Assembly (NCBI RefSeq): GCF_024341905.1 | Contig: NZ_BQXY01000003.1 | Location: 327,477 to 391,476 of the forward strand | Length of the DNA: 64,000 nt | Direction of reading: 5' to 3' | Origin: Clostridium folliculivorans | GTDB lineage: Bacteria > Bacillota > Clostridia > Clostridiales > Clostridiaceae | Shown here: one piece after another, positions 55,619-64,000 of the stretch | How positions within the stretch are numbered: the stretch's first letter is position 1 | Layout: each line of letters starts with the position of its first letter | Notes under the pieces: model-generated | The model's input: the letters and a program-made list of their open reading frames with translations, nothing else | What the model was told of the DNA's origin: nothing | The model's database searches: none | Program-made: the position numbers and the translations under genes

Positions 55619-56612
55619 ACCCTTCACGCAGCCTTTCTCTTATAACCTCTGAAGGTATATTGTTTAATTTACCAACCATTATTATTCTTATATTCTTTAT
55701 TTCATTTTCTTTTGCGTAAATATAAGCAATAATAGGTTCTGGACCAAAACTAATATACTTTGCGTCTTTCATGAATCTCATTATATAGTTGTCACTAAGT
55801 TTTTCTAGCTCACTTGAAGACCCTATTTTCGTATACTGTTCTATGCCATTTTTTAATACACCGCCATAATCTGTATAAGATAACTTTCCATAGACATTTT
55901 CAATTGAATCATTTAACAGTACTAAGATTCTATCCTTATCTATTTTCCCACCATCTATCAGTGAACAATTAAGAAACTCTCTTCCTTTTTTCTGCTTTTT
56001 GACTCTCAGCAAAGTTCTTATATTACTTAAATCTATCAACTTATCTACATATTTTTCTATAAACGGATCATCTAACCTATTTGCAATCTCATACATGTGA
56101 TCATATTGAAGATTATCAACTATCAAGTCAATTCTTTGAGGATCCTTTTCCTTAGAGAAATCTTCGAAAGCAGTTTCAATCGCTTTGCCCATTAAGTTAG
56201 GAATATCTCTATAATTATTTTCATCAATTGCATTCTTAAGTTTTTTTATCTCTATGGTTCCTACAGGAATAAGAATTTCATCAAAGTTCTTATCTAAAAG
56301 CTTAGCTTTAATAAGTACTTTGATATTGTGAAAATCATATTTTATACTCATAATATCAACAACCTCTTTATGAGGTGTTGCATCGTAAATCATATTAAAT
56401 ACTCTTTTAAGCTCGTTACTTAATATAACTTCATATTCTTTAGGATGACTTATCTCCTTTGAGACGTTAATATATTCAGTTTCTTGAAGAATCTTTAAAG
56501 CATCCTCTGCTGAAGACGAATCAATCATCCTATCAAATTTCGGTTTATCAAGGAGTCTGTTTTCTAAAACTCTGAGCCTTGGAATCACCTGAGTAAAATC
56601 CATAGCATCCAC
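55611..56612 (-). CDS. ntpC: V-type ATP synthase subunit C
   Basis: 333 residues, all helical; caps the rotor ring and links it to the central stalk. [27 protein letters not shown] is the N-terminal pattern; [21 protein letters not shown]-like and [17 protein letters not shown] motifs follow. GTG 56612, eight bases behind AGGAGG, is the preferred start over the ATG nine bases on. Confidence 0.93.
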   Translation of the reverse strand: MDAMDFTQVIPRLRVLENRLLDKPKFDRMIDSSSAEDALKILQETEYINVSKEISHPKEYEVILSNELKRVFNMIYDATPHKEVVDIMSIKYDFHNIKVLIKAKLLDKNFDEILIPVGTIEIKKLKNAIDENNYRDIPNLMGKAIETAFEDFSKEKDPQRIDLIVDNLQYDHMYEIANRLDDPFIEKYVDKLIDLSNIRTLLRVKKQKKGREFLNCSLIDGGKIDKDRILVLLNDSIENVYGKLSYTDYGGVLKNGIEQYTKIGSSSELEKLSDNYIMRFMKDAKYISFGPEPIIAYIYAKENEIKNIRIIMVGKLNNIPSEVIRERLREGYV

Positions 56613-56625
56613 AAATAAAACCTCC

Positions 56626-57225
56626 TTAGTTAAATAAAATATCAGCTATTTCAAATTCCAATTCGTCTCTATAAGAATTTATTAAAGCTTCAAAAGTATT
56701 ATTTATTTCTATGCCGTTCTTTTCTAATATGAAACCGCCTTTAAAACCGCCTATTCTTTCACTAATTCTTAAGTTTCCCTGCTTGTTCATAGACATAAAT
56801 TCATTATTTAACTCAGCTATAACTGTACCATCAACAAATTCTCTGCCTTTTATATTAAGTATAATTTCTTCATCTCCATCAATTTTTAAAGATATTATAG
56901 TTGCTTTTAAATAATTCAAAAAACTTTCTTTACTCATAGCACAAAGCTCATCTAAAGCTTCATTAAACACATCACTCATAACTTTTTGCTTAGCAACAAG
57001 CTTCTCATTTCTAACTTTTAAAGTAGTATTTGAAATAATTCTCTCTCTATTAAGTCCTGCTTCGATATTAGCTTTTTCTATAATTCTACTTCCAACTTCT
57101 TTTGCCTCATCAATTTTATTCTTGATAATGGCATTACTTTCAGCTTCAGCCTTTTTCAAAATAATATCTCTTTCAGCTTCTGCATCTTCTAAAATCTTAT
57201 TTATCAAACCATCTATCTTTGCCAT
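56626..57225 (-). CDS. ntpE: V-type ATP synthase subunit E
   Basis: 199 residues. Peripheral-stalk subunit with a long charged N-terminal helix (DGLINKILEDAEAERDIIL, EAESNAIIKN) that pairs with subunit G/H, and a C-terminal alpha/beta head (GGFILEKNGIEINNTFEALI). GGAGTG precedes ATG 57225. Confidence 0.93.
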   Translation of the reverse strand: MAKIDGLINKILEDAEAERDIILKKAEAESNAIIKNKIDEAKEVGSRIIEKANIEAGLNRERIISNTTLKVRNEKLVAKQKVMSDVFNEALDELCAMSKESFLNYLKATIISLKIDGDEEIILNIKGREFVDGTVIAELNNEFMSMNKQGNLRISERIGGFKGGFILEKNGIEINNTFEALINSYRDELEFEIADILFN

Positions 57226-57259
57226 TACGTTTCACTCCAAACTATATATTGATTCAGCA

Positions 57260-57757
<498 letters not shown>

Positions 57758-57770
57758 TTATATCCTCCTA

Positions 57771-59723
57771 TTATTTCGTAATTTTTATATATTTATCTGA
57801 AAGCTTATATGGAGTGAACTTCTTGCCTCCGCCTTCATAAAATTTACTGAAAAACTCAAGATACTGAAGTCTTGCAGCATGAACATATGACCCAAGTGCA
57901 TTAATCAGTAAATTAAAAGTGTGTAACCCTATAAATAGAAAAGGTGCAGCAATATATTTAAATGGTGCAGGGAACAAACTTATTATAAGATTTAAAGCAT
58001 TTGCTATAAATCCTGTCGCTAGCCCTAATGCCAATAATCTTGAGTAAGAAACTATATCCCCTAAGTAACCAGTTATTCCATATACTCCATATATACCCCA
58101 GCCTATTTTCCCTCCAATTGTCGGAGCGGTTCTACCTTGAGTTACTACCAAACCTACTAGACCTACTACTAGCATTATTATTCCTAGCTTTCCACCTATG
58201 GATAATATAGCTAAGAAAGCTCCAATAAGAGTAACATACCAAGTAAGGACATCATATATAGCATCTTTTATGTTTCCTGCTTTTATAAGCATATAACCTT
58301 TTATTCCAAGACCAATAAATATGTGAATAACTCCAAAACCCAAGGAAAGGATAAATATCTTGGATATATCCCCTGTACTATCAAGTAATTTTGGTGGAAC
58401 TATTCCAAAGTAACTCGGTAAATCACCAAACCACCCTCCGTAAATTGCTCCCCATATAACTGTTGATATTCCTGCAAACAAAAACATCTTATAGCTTTTC
58501 CTTTTTTCCTTATCTTTTGATTTATATAAGGCAAAAGCTGCAGCTGCTATTATAACTAATCCATATCCAGCATCAGAAAGCATCATTCCAAAGAATATAA
58601 AGTAAAATATTGATAAAATAGGGGTGGGATCTATCTCCGAATACTTAGGCAGGCTATACATTTCAATCACGCCTTCAAAGGAAGATGTAAAGCCATTATT
58701 TCTAAGCTTTATTGGAACTTCTTCCACTTCCTCTTCTTTTACCTCCTCAAATTCAATAAAATATTTCTCCCCTACAGTTTCTTCAATTACTTTTATAAGC
58801 TCATTATTATTCTCTACTAAATTCCATCCACACATTGCTATAACACTTTTAGTTTTTAAAAAATTATTAGAAGCTTCAAGCCTCGTCACTAAATTAGTGA
58901 AATATTCATACACCTCTATGAGTTTATCCCTATCAGCTTCATACTTTTCTATAGAAGCTTTTAAAGATTTTTTTTCTTCTTTAATCTTAGATATTCTAGA
59001 AGCATTTTCATCAATACAATGATGAGGTGGCATATCTATATCCACCTCAAACGAAGTGAATCCATATCCTTTTAGTATTTCGTCAGCATTTTTAAGTTCA
59101 CTATTATGAACTACTATCAATAAGTACAAGTCCTGATTGTCTTTATTTATAATTTCTATATATGAGTACTTTAATTCTCTTTCTAAATCAGCTAGCACAC
59201 TACTCTCATACTGCTTAGCTACTGTTCCAAGAACTGCGGTGCAATATTTAAATTTCACAAGTTCTGATGTAGAAACATCTAAGTTTCTCCACCCACTTAA
59301 CTCTGAAATCTCACCCTCTATTTTTGTTATTTCATTATTCAATTCATTTAAAGTTCGTTCTTTTAATTTGAGTTCTTCATATACTTGATTCCAATTGTTA
59401 CTTTTTATATTTTCCTCTAAATCCCTTAAGGAAATTTCTTTCTTATCATCTAGCATTGAAAGCATTGATTTTTTTTCAGGAAAAAACTCATTAATAAAAT
59501 CTAGAGAAAATTTAATCTTCATAAGATTATCTTCATAAATTGAATATTTTTCTCCTACCTCATCCTTCCAAAGCTCCTTTTTGTCATCATCTTCATTTAA
59601 ATCATCAACCTCTTGAAGATTAATGAATTGAACACCTTGGAATCTCTGAAGTGCGCTTAAAAGTTTCTCTTTCTCTGATTCAAAAGAGAGTAGGGTAAAT
59701 TTATTCATTTTAACTATTGCCAT
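57771..59723 (-). CDS. ntpI: V-type ATP synthase subunit I (a-subunit)
   Basis: 650 residues. Stator subunit with a large cytoplasmic N-terminal half (about 1-340, coiled-coil) and seven or eight membrane segments from about 355 that carry ions past the rotor. Signatures: PTPILSIFYFIFFGMMLSDAGYGL, GIVPPKLLDSTGDISKIF and YGITGYLGDIVSYSRLLALGLATG with the key Arg. ATG 59723 overlaps the previous gene by 14 bases. Confidence 0.95.
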   Translation of the reverse strand: MAIVKMNKFTLLSFESEKEKLLSALQRFQGVQFINLQEVDDLNEDDDKKELWKDEVGEKYSIYEDNLMKIKFSLDFINEFFPEKKSMLSMLDDKKEISLRDLEENIKSNNWNQVYEELKLKERTLNELNNEITKIEGEISELSGWRNLDVSTSELVKFKYCTAVLGTVAKQYESSVLADLERELKYSYIEIINKDNQDLYLLIVVHNSELKNADEILKGYGFTSFEVDIDMPPHHCIDENASRISKIKEEKKSLKASIEKYEADRDKLIEVYEYFTNLVTRLEASNNFLKTKSVIAMCGWNLVENNNELIKVIEETVGEKYFIEFEEVKEEEVEEVPIKLRNNGFTSSFEGVIEMYSLPKYSEIDPTPILSIFYFIFFGMMLSDAGYGLVIIAAAAFALYKSKDKEKRKSYKMFLFAGISTVIWGAIYGGWFGDLPSYFGIVPPKLLDSTGDISKIFILSLGFGVIHIFIGLGIKGYMLIKAGNIKDAIYDVLTWYVTLIGAFLAILSIGGKLGIIMLVVGLVGLVVTQGRTAPTIGGKIGWGIYGVYGITGYLGDIVSYSRLLALGLATGFIANALNLIISLFPAPFKYIAAPFLFIGLHTFNLLINALGSYVHAARLQYLEFFSKFYEGGGKKFTPYKLSDKYIKITK

Positions 59724-60036
59724 GAATATTCACAATCCTCTCAATTATTAATTTTACTGCACTTCCTCTTTTGTTCTGATCTAAGTTATTTATTATGTTT
59801 ATTTCATTAATCCCACTTAAGGAAATTGGTTCTGAATCTTTTAACGCTTCAGCAGCTGCCTTTTCTATGGCTTTCTTAGCCTCTAACTTGCTCTGTTTTA
59901 TTATTTCATTATATTGTTCTTGCCCAGAAATCATCGCATTATTAATCATTTCTTTACTTATAAGATTGGCGCTCTTTATAATATCTTCAGCCTTAGTTTC
60001 AGCATTCTTTATTTCATTCACTATTTCTATAGCCAA
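59710..60036 (-). CDS. V-type ATP synthase subunit G/H
   Basis: 108 residues. Helical partner of subunit E in the peripheral stalk: IVNEIKNAETKAEDIIKSAN and IKQSKLEAKKAIEKAAAEA, typical of the GvpP-like/NtpH helix. TTG 60036 lies close behind GGGGTGAT. First gene of the operon; its promoter must be in the spacer upstream. Confidence 0.85.
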   Translation of the reverse strand: MAIEIVNEIKNAETKAEDIIKSANLISKEMINNAMISGQEQYNEIIKQSKLEAKKAIEKAAAEALKDSEPISLSGINEINIINNLDQNKRGSAVKLIIERIVNIHGNS

Positions 60037-60217
60037 AATATCACCCCTTTTCCATAAACCAAATTATACCTTAGTGCTTTATACAGTATTAAATAACGCT
60101 TTTAATATAGATTGTACCATCATTTAAGTTATTTTTCAACCGTTATTTGTTTATGTGTTACATCGTATATATTACTGTTTGCACTATAAATTTATTATTA
60201 TTCTTTGCAATATATAG

Positions 60218-60280
60218 AATTCCAAACAAGCTCTATTTATCAAGCCAAATACCATTAATGGTTAAAATGATTTTTCATAT
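60218..60280. repeat. Dispersed repeat block D, copy 2
   Basis: TTCCAAACAAGC, then ATACCATTAATGGTTAAAA and TGATTTTTCATAT match 1120-1182 with few differences over about 60 bp. Confidence 0.6.
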
Positions 60281-60390
60281 ATCCTCAAGTCATATAAACA
60301 GATGTATATTTATCTGTAGCTGAGATCTTTCACTGCAATTTATGTAAATCTCTACGAGTTTTGAAACTAGATTTAAAATCACATAATGAT

Positions 60391-60441
60391 AAAAAATAGA
60401 TACCCAACCATTAATAACTTAATCTTATGATTGGATATCCA
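60391..60441 (-). terminator. Terminator of the radical SAM gene
   Basis: On the minus strand GGATATCCAATCAT pairs with ATGGTTGGGTATC, followed by TATTTTTTATC; 42 bp past the stop at 60483. Confidence 0.7.
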
Positions 60442-60482
60442 TGTAAAATTACAAACTTTCAGATTATATTTAATTTTATTTT

Positions 60483-62162
60483 TTATAGCATATTACTTAT
60501 AAGCTTTATATCATCTTCATTATCTAAATCAAACAATAGATAATTTTGCGACATCAGTAATTTATCTGATTCTATATACTGCATGATATCTAAATTGAAT
60601 TTTTCTATATGAGATCTCTTAAAATCATAAAGGTCTTTTAATTTTTCCTTTATAATTCTTTCTTCTTCCTTGGTTATATCTCTATTTAGAAATTCAGGTA
60701 ACCACTTCTTTTTGTTATATTTTAAATAATCATATTTTATTATGTCTTTCAATTCTTCAGTATTTTCGCCATTAAACTTATAATTATTAAAATCTACAAA
60801 AACTCTATAGTATTCTGTATTTCCTATATTTATATTGAAATATCCTCTTTCATGGAAATAACTTCCCATTGCATAATAAAAGTCAAAAGGAGTTTCAAAC
60901 TTACTCAAAAAGTATTTTAATACAGTGTTAAACTTTTGAGAATTATAATATTTATCAACAATTTCCTCTACCTTCTTCAATTCTAAAAGTTCTTCGTAGC
61001 TTATATCTTTTGATCTTAGTATTTCATAGGGAGCATACGGAGCATAAACAATCCCCCACTTCTCAGCTTCATCTCTCATTGAAGATCCTTTAAGAAGCTT
61101 TAAAAACCCAAGTTGTATTTCATCCGGTCTTATTGAGTGAACATCATTGAAGGACTTTTTAAAGGAATTAAAATCTTCACCTGGAAGTCCAGCAATCAAA
61201 TCAAGATGCTGCTTAACATTATGTTCCTTAGCTATTCCTATTACTTTATCCTTTATTGTTTCAAATCCAACATACCTATTAATATTATTTAGCACTTCAT
61301 TATTAGTAGTTTGTACTCCAACTTCTAATTGAATTCTTCCCTTAGGGGCTTTATTTAGAAGTTCTATTTCATCATCTCTTAAAAGATCTGCTGAAATCTC
61401 GAAATGGAAGGTGGTTTGAGTATCTTGTTCTATTAAGAATTCCCATATTTCCTTAACAAAATCATGGTTACAATTGAAGGTTCTATCAACGAATTTAACT
61501 AATCGTACCTTCTCGTCAATAAAAAACTTTAATTCTTTTTTTACTCTTTCTATATCTAAAAACCTAACTCCGTTAGCAGTTGAGGATAAGCAGTATTTGC
61601 ATTTAAAAGGACATCCTCTTGATGCTTCATAATAAACTATCTTATTATGTATTTCTTTATCTCCCTCTTTATAAGGAAAACTTAAATCATTCATATCCAT
61701 CTGAGGTCTTAATCCATTAAATATCACTTTTTCTTCACTTTTATAGTAAAGACCCCTAATTGAACCTATATCTCTCAAACCCAGTTTGTATTCTACAAAT
61801 TCTTTAAAGCTTTCTTCCCCCTCACCAGATATGACGTACTCACCATTACAAGCTTTTAGAAAATTTTCACTATCATATGAAACTTCTGGTCCACCATATA
61901 ATATTTCTATATTTTTATCTACTAATTTTATAAGATCTGCAAGCTTATTTATATACTCCATATTCCAAATATAACAAGAAAATGCTACTACATCGGCTTT
62001 TTCTAATATGATTTGTTCTAGTATTATTTCTATCCTATCATTGATGCTAAATTCTCTAATCTTACACTCGCATGGCAAATCCTCAGTATATGCTTTCAAA
62101 TACCTTATAGCTAAATTGCTATGAATGTATTTTGAATTTACTCCTGTTAATAATATTTTCAT
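60483..62162 (-). CDS. B12-binding radical SAM enzyme (DUF4080)
   Basis: 559 residues. N-terminal cobalamin-binding Rossmann domain (about 1-135: VAFSCYIWNMEYI, ILYGGPEVSYD), then the radical SAM barrel with the cluster motif RGCPFKCKYCLSS (C-x3-C-x2-C, near residue 185) and the DUF4080 C-terminal domain (about 390-555). Family members are often methyltransferases acting on unreactive carbon, but no substrate is known. The upstream methyltransferase-like frame overlaps this start by 40-odd bases. The start is ATG 62162 or GTG 62165. Confidence 0.87.
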   Translation of the reverse strand: MKILLTGVNSKYIHSNLAIRYLKAYTEDLPCECKIREFSINDRIEIILEQIILEKADVVAFSCYIWNMEYINKLADLIKLVDKNIEILYGGPEVSYDSENFLKACNGEYVISGEGEESFKEFVEYKLGLRDIGSIRGLYYKSEEKVIFNGLRPQMDMNDLSFPYKEGDKEIHNKIVYYEASRGCPFKCKYCLSSTANGVRFLDIERVKKELKFFIDEKVRLVKFVDRTFNCNHDFVKEIWEFLIEQDTQTTFHFEISADLLRDDEIELLNKAPKGRIQLEVGVQTTNNEVLNNINRYVGFETIKDKVIGIAKEHNVKQHLDLIAGLPGEDFNSFKKSFNDVHSIRPDEIQLGFLKLLKGSSMRDEAEKWGIVYAPYAPYEILRSKDISYEELLELKKVEEIVDKYYNSQKFNTVLKYFLSKFETPFDFYYAMGSYFHERGYFNINIGNTEYYRVFVDFNNYKFNGENTEELKDIIKYDYLKYNKKKWLPEFLNRDITKEEERIIKEKLKDLYDFKRSHIEKFNLDIMQYIESDKLLMSQNYLLFDLDNEDDIKLISNML

Positions 62163-62667
62163 CACTTGTTCTTTCCCTTCTTTTTGCTTTTACAAAGTAA
62201 ATTTTATCATAAAAATCAACTTTTTCTATTTCAAAATAACTTTCTGTAGCTTTTTTTATAATTTCTACATTAAATTGATTAATTGGATTTATATCTCTAT
62301 ACCTAAATTCTTTTGTTTTGTCTCCAGGAAGTAAAACCTTAATATTAGAGTTTACTACTTCTTTGGATTTCTTATCATAATCCCATATATAGAGATATCC
62401 GTCATCTTTAATGAGATTCCATATATGTTTTATTATCTCACGTCTTCCGCCATTACTCCATATCTTTCCCATAGTAAAAAAAAGTACTGCTCCGTCATAA
62501 AATATTGCTTCTTTTTCACTTAAAATCTCTTTGTCATCAAAATAGTCCACAGAAATCTCGTCTTCCATATTTTTTTTCAAATTATATATTATCCCGTAGT
62601 TCTCTTTTCCTATATCCAATAAATCACCATCAAGGCTTATTTCTCTCATATCTAAAATATATTCCAT
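62119..62667 (-). CDS. Degenerate class-I methyltransferase-like protein
   Basis: 182 residues. GDLLDIGKENYGIIYNLKK (weak motif I), DGAVLFFTMGKIWSNGGRREIIKHIWNLIKDDGYLYIWDYDKKS (a typical post-core strand-helix) support a Rossmann-type methyltransferase fold, but the glycine-rich loop is poor. The last 15 codons overlap the radical SAM gene in another frame. A SAM-linked helper for that enzyme is a guess from position. GAGGAG precedes ATG 62667. Confidence 0.6.
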   Translation of the reverse strand: MEYILDMREISLDGDLLDIGKENYGIIYNLKKNMEDEISVDYFDDKEILSEKEAIFYDGAVLFFTMGKIWSNGGRREIIKHIWNLIKDDGYLYIWDYDKKSKEVVNSNIKVLLPGDKTKEFRYRDINPINQFNVEIIKKATESYFEIEKVDFYDKIYFVKAKRRERTSDENIINRSKFKIHS

Positions 62668-62718
62668 AAAATTACTCCTCTGTAAATATTATCTTGCACA
62701 CTATTACCTATTCTACAT

Positions 62719-62756
62719 AAAAAAAAGAATTCCTCTATACTATGGAATTCTTTTTC
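62719..62756 (-). terminator. Terminator of the zinc phospholipase-family gene
   Basis: AAAAGAATTCC pairs with GGAATTCTTTT; T-run on both strands. It lies 36 bp past the stop at 62792. Confidence 0.8.
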
Positions 62757-62791
62757 AACTCAATGATTCTATTTTTTAACTTATATTTAAT

Positions 62792-63517
62792 TTACAAATC
62801 TTTTTCCTTATCATACCTTAAAATAACATTATCGTAATAATATAAAAGATATCCAGCTGTAGTGATTTGAGCTTCCTTCAGTATTTCACTAGTAACTCTA
62901 AAATACCTTTTCTCTGTATCTTCAATATTTAAATATTTATTATGAACTTCATTCGCAAATCTTGCATTGTTCTTAATAAATTCTTCTACACTATTATATT
63001 TTTTAGTACCATTGCTTACTCCAAAATTATGGTGTTTAAACAACCTATCAATAATCCAAAGTTCAAATTTTCTATGACTTTTTAAAAGTCTGTTATTAAC
63101 ATGGTGTGGGACAGTCATATCTTGAATTAAGTGTGCAGATGCACCAAGAAAAAACAGTCCTTTATGTTCTTCTCCGTCTTTAATTAAATCTATTGATTTA
63201 TCATAATATTTTTGACATTCTACAAGGGCATTAGAAAAACCATATAAGCCTTTCTCCAATTCATAATGAAAAAAATGATTAGTACTTTTAAAATCTTGAT
63301 CCGCCCAGGTTACTCCATCATTTAACTGTTTTAAATGTTTCTTATAAAACATGTATGCATCTTCATAGCCATCATTTTTTAATATTTCTATTGCTTGTAT
63401 ATTTATATATTTATGAACCACACAGTGGGTTTTTATTGCTACTTTCTTAATAGGGTTTACAGCTACCATTACTCTACGGGCCATTCTCCCATAGGTTTTT
63501 TCCATACGCTTCTTCAT
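62792..63517 (-). CDS. Zinc-dependent phospholipase C family protein without signal peptide
   Basis: 241 residues. Alpha-helical fold of the Zn_dep_PLPC group (alpha-toxin, Bacillus PLC). Metal-site histidines and aspartates are in KTHCVVHKYIN, TWADQDFKSTNHFFHY and SAHLIQDMTVPHHVN. Toxin-type members start with a signal peptide and then Trp-1 as a zinc ligand; both are missing, and no C-terminal C2 domain exists. It may be cytosolic with a different phosphodiester substrate. Start ATG 63517 lies behind AGGAGAG; the longer frame begins inside the repeat upstream. Confidence 0.8.
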   Translation of the reverse strand: MKKRMEKTYGRMARRVMVAVNPIKKVAIKTHCVVHKYINIQAIEILKNDGYEDAYMFYKKHLKQLNDGVTWADQDFKSTNHFFHYELEKGLYGFSNALVECQKYYDKSIDLIKDGEEHKGLFFLGASAHLIQDMTVPHHVNNRLLKSHRKFELWIIDRLFKHHNFGVSNGTKKYNSVEEFIKNNARFANEVHNKYLNIEDTEKRYFRVTSEILKEAQITTAGYLLYYYDNVILRYDKEKDL

Positions 63518-63538
63518 AAATCTCTCCTCGTTTCCACA

Positions 63539-63881
63539 GATGTACCACTTCAATCCGAAAACTATTTTCAGACTTCCTCTGGCTTCAGAGAGGTAGCTTT
63601 GAAAATTTAAGTTTTAGGCTATGTTTAAGAATATTGTTGAAATTGATTGGTTATACAGGAGATGCTATATGAGTGAGCAACTAGAATTAAATGATTTTTT
63701 CATATGTAGTGACGTTAAAAAACTGTACTGTTCGAACGTAGTGAGTTTACAGTTTTAGCCATGGAATATGACAAAATCATATTAATTCTTTGCGTAAGCT
63801 CATTAAAGCGTCGGATGATTAACCAATCAATTTCAACACGGTGCTTTAACAGCGCCAAGTTTTAAAACCAAGTTGTACATC
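63539..63881. repeat. Family B palindrome split by a family A insertion
   Basis: The left part 63539-63616 starts GATGTACCACTTC and contains the GGCTTC loop; the right part 63857-63881 ends GTTGTACATC. Taking out 63617-63856 plus one AAGTTTTA copy joins them to a 95-bp palindrome, the normal family B size (92-98 bp). It begins 22 bp upstream of the phospholipase-family start codon. Confidence 0.85.
63617..63856. mobile_element. Family A element, 240 bp, MITE-like, nested in a family B repeat
   Basis: Ends GGC...GCC with exact 19-bp inverted arms TGTTGAAATTGATTGGTTA (63635-63653 and 63820-63838), further paired arms inward, and a central AAAACTGTA/TTACAGTTTT hairpin. It is flanked by AAGTTTTA on both sides (63609-63616, 63857-63864), an 8-bp duplication expected from transposition. 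No coding capacity, so movement would need a transposase supplied elsewhere. Confidence 0.85.
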
Positions 63882-63912
63882 CATATACATAAAAATCAAC
63901 TTTAAGTTATAT

Positions 63913-64000
63913 CTATGATTTCTTAATTTTCATTAGAATTATAACCATTACTAATATTATTACACAAAGAGAAAAAAACATTATATCTCTATAGCCATTT
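63913..64000 (-). CDS. Truncated membrane protein, C-terminal end only
   Basis: An open frame enters from the right edge and stops at TAG 63913-63915. The visible 28 residues are one hydrophobic segment (MFFSLCVIILVMVIILM) followed by a short basic tail (KIKKS), so the protein ends with a membrane helix. Family unknown. The nested repeat lies just downstream of it. Confidence 0.5.
   Translation of the reverse strand, partial: NGYRDIMFFSLCVIILVMVIILMKIKKS

Larger units (their letters stand above)
60037..60482. other. Spacer with repeat fragments and a terminator; V-ATPase promoter region
   Basis: 446 bp. Holds repeat block D copy 2 (60218-60280), degraded family B sequence (about 60345-60385: TACGAGTTTTGAAACTAGAT) and the terminator of the radical SAM gene (60391-60441). 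The V-ATPase promoter should lie near the left end. No gene seen. Confidence 0.55.

Noticed and set aside
63518-63553. N-terminal extension of the phospholipase-family protein (12 residues)
   Set aside because: It would start within the family B repeat and upstream of the clear AGGAGAG site; ATG 63517 fits better.
63617-63856. Family A element as a small protein gene
   Set aside because: No reading frame with a ribosome site is shared between the copies; similarity is in the paired arms, not in codons.

Overview
The window is low-GC, AT-rich DNA that looks like the chromosome of a Clostridium or close relative. It has AGGAGG-type ribosome sites, many TTG/GTG starts, sporulation-type genes (a SPOCS-domain coat-like protein, a Spo0E-like protein), an FprA flavoprotein, an eubacterial V-type ATPase operon, a GGGtGRT protein and an S-box (SAM-I) leader. 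No rRNA, CRISPR array, complete insertion sequence or prophage was seen; there is one lone holin gene. Species was not determined.

Layout. 1-16.8 kb is an accessory-looking region: a truncated membrane protein, an Hsp20 chaperone, a 1047-residue secreted repeat protein, an ABC/FtsX exporter pair, a membrane HELSH protein, a spore-coat-like gene, a GNAT, an iron-sulfur-flavoprotein-like reductase, a truncated 2H ligase-like gene, a DUF2334 deacetylase and a GH3 adenylating enzyme. 17-19.7 kb holds the GGGtGRT/NifU-like pair behind a long structured leader, then tRNA-Leu(CAA). 19.8-27 kb has an EAL-CBS-GGDEF protein, DUF445, a short pyruvate-kinase-like enzyme and small proteins. 27.3-30.1 kb is a folate operon (folE, HD protein, folP, folB-folK fusion). 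30.4-41 kb is mixed housekeeping: PHP hydrolase, holin, M18 aminopeptidase, CorA-like, HprK, DUF896, Spo0E-like, DUF1292, FprA, HelD. 41.4-51 kb carries an RmlD-like reductase, an ECF S component with operator-like repeats, peptide deformylase, LiaF/DUF4097-type proteins, SAM-riboswitch-controlled metF, a TagO/WecA-type transferase and an ArsR-like regulator. 51.5-60 kb is a nine-gene V-ATPase operon whose rotor subunit keeps the Na+ ligands. 60.5-63.5 kb has a B12-binding radical SAM enzyme with an overlapping methyltransferase-like gene and a zinc phospholipase-C-family protein. A truncated membrane gene runs off the right edge.

The least explained material is between genes. At least three kinds of short palindromic, non-coding repeat are dispersed here. 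Family A (full copies about 240 bp) has nested inverted arms. One copy (63617-63856) is inserted inside a family B palindrome, is flanked by an 8-bp direct repeat (AAGTTTTA), and its removal restores a 95-bp B element. A mini-copy at 46912-47003 has a different arm sequence changed on both sides, so pairing is kept. Family B (92-98 bp, ends like GATGTACCACTTC, loop containing GGCTTCTG) often sits just upstream of start codons. A 117-bp palindrome at 25952-26068 belongs to neither. The roughly 340-nt leader ahead of the GGGtGRT operon is the best candidate for an unclassified regulatory RNA.
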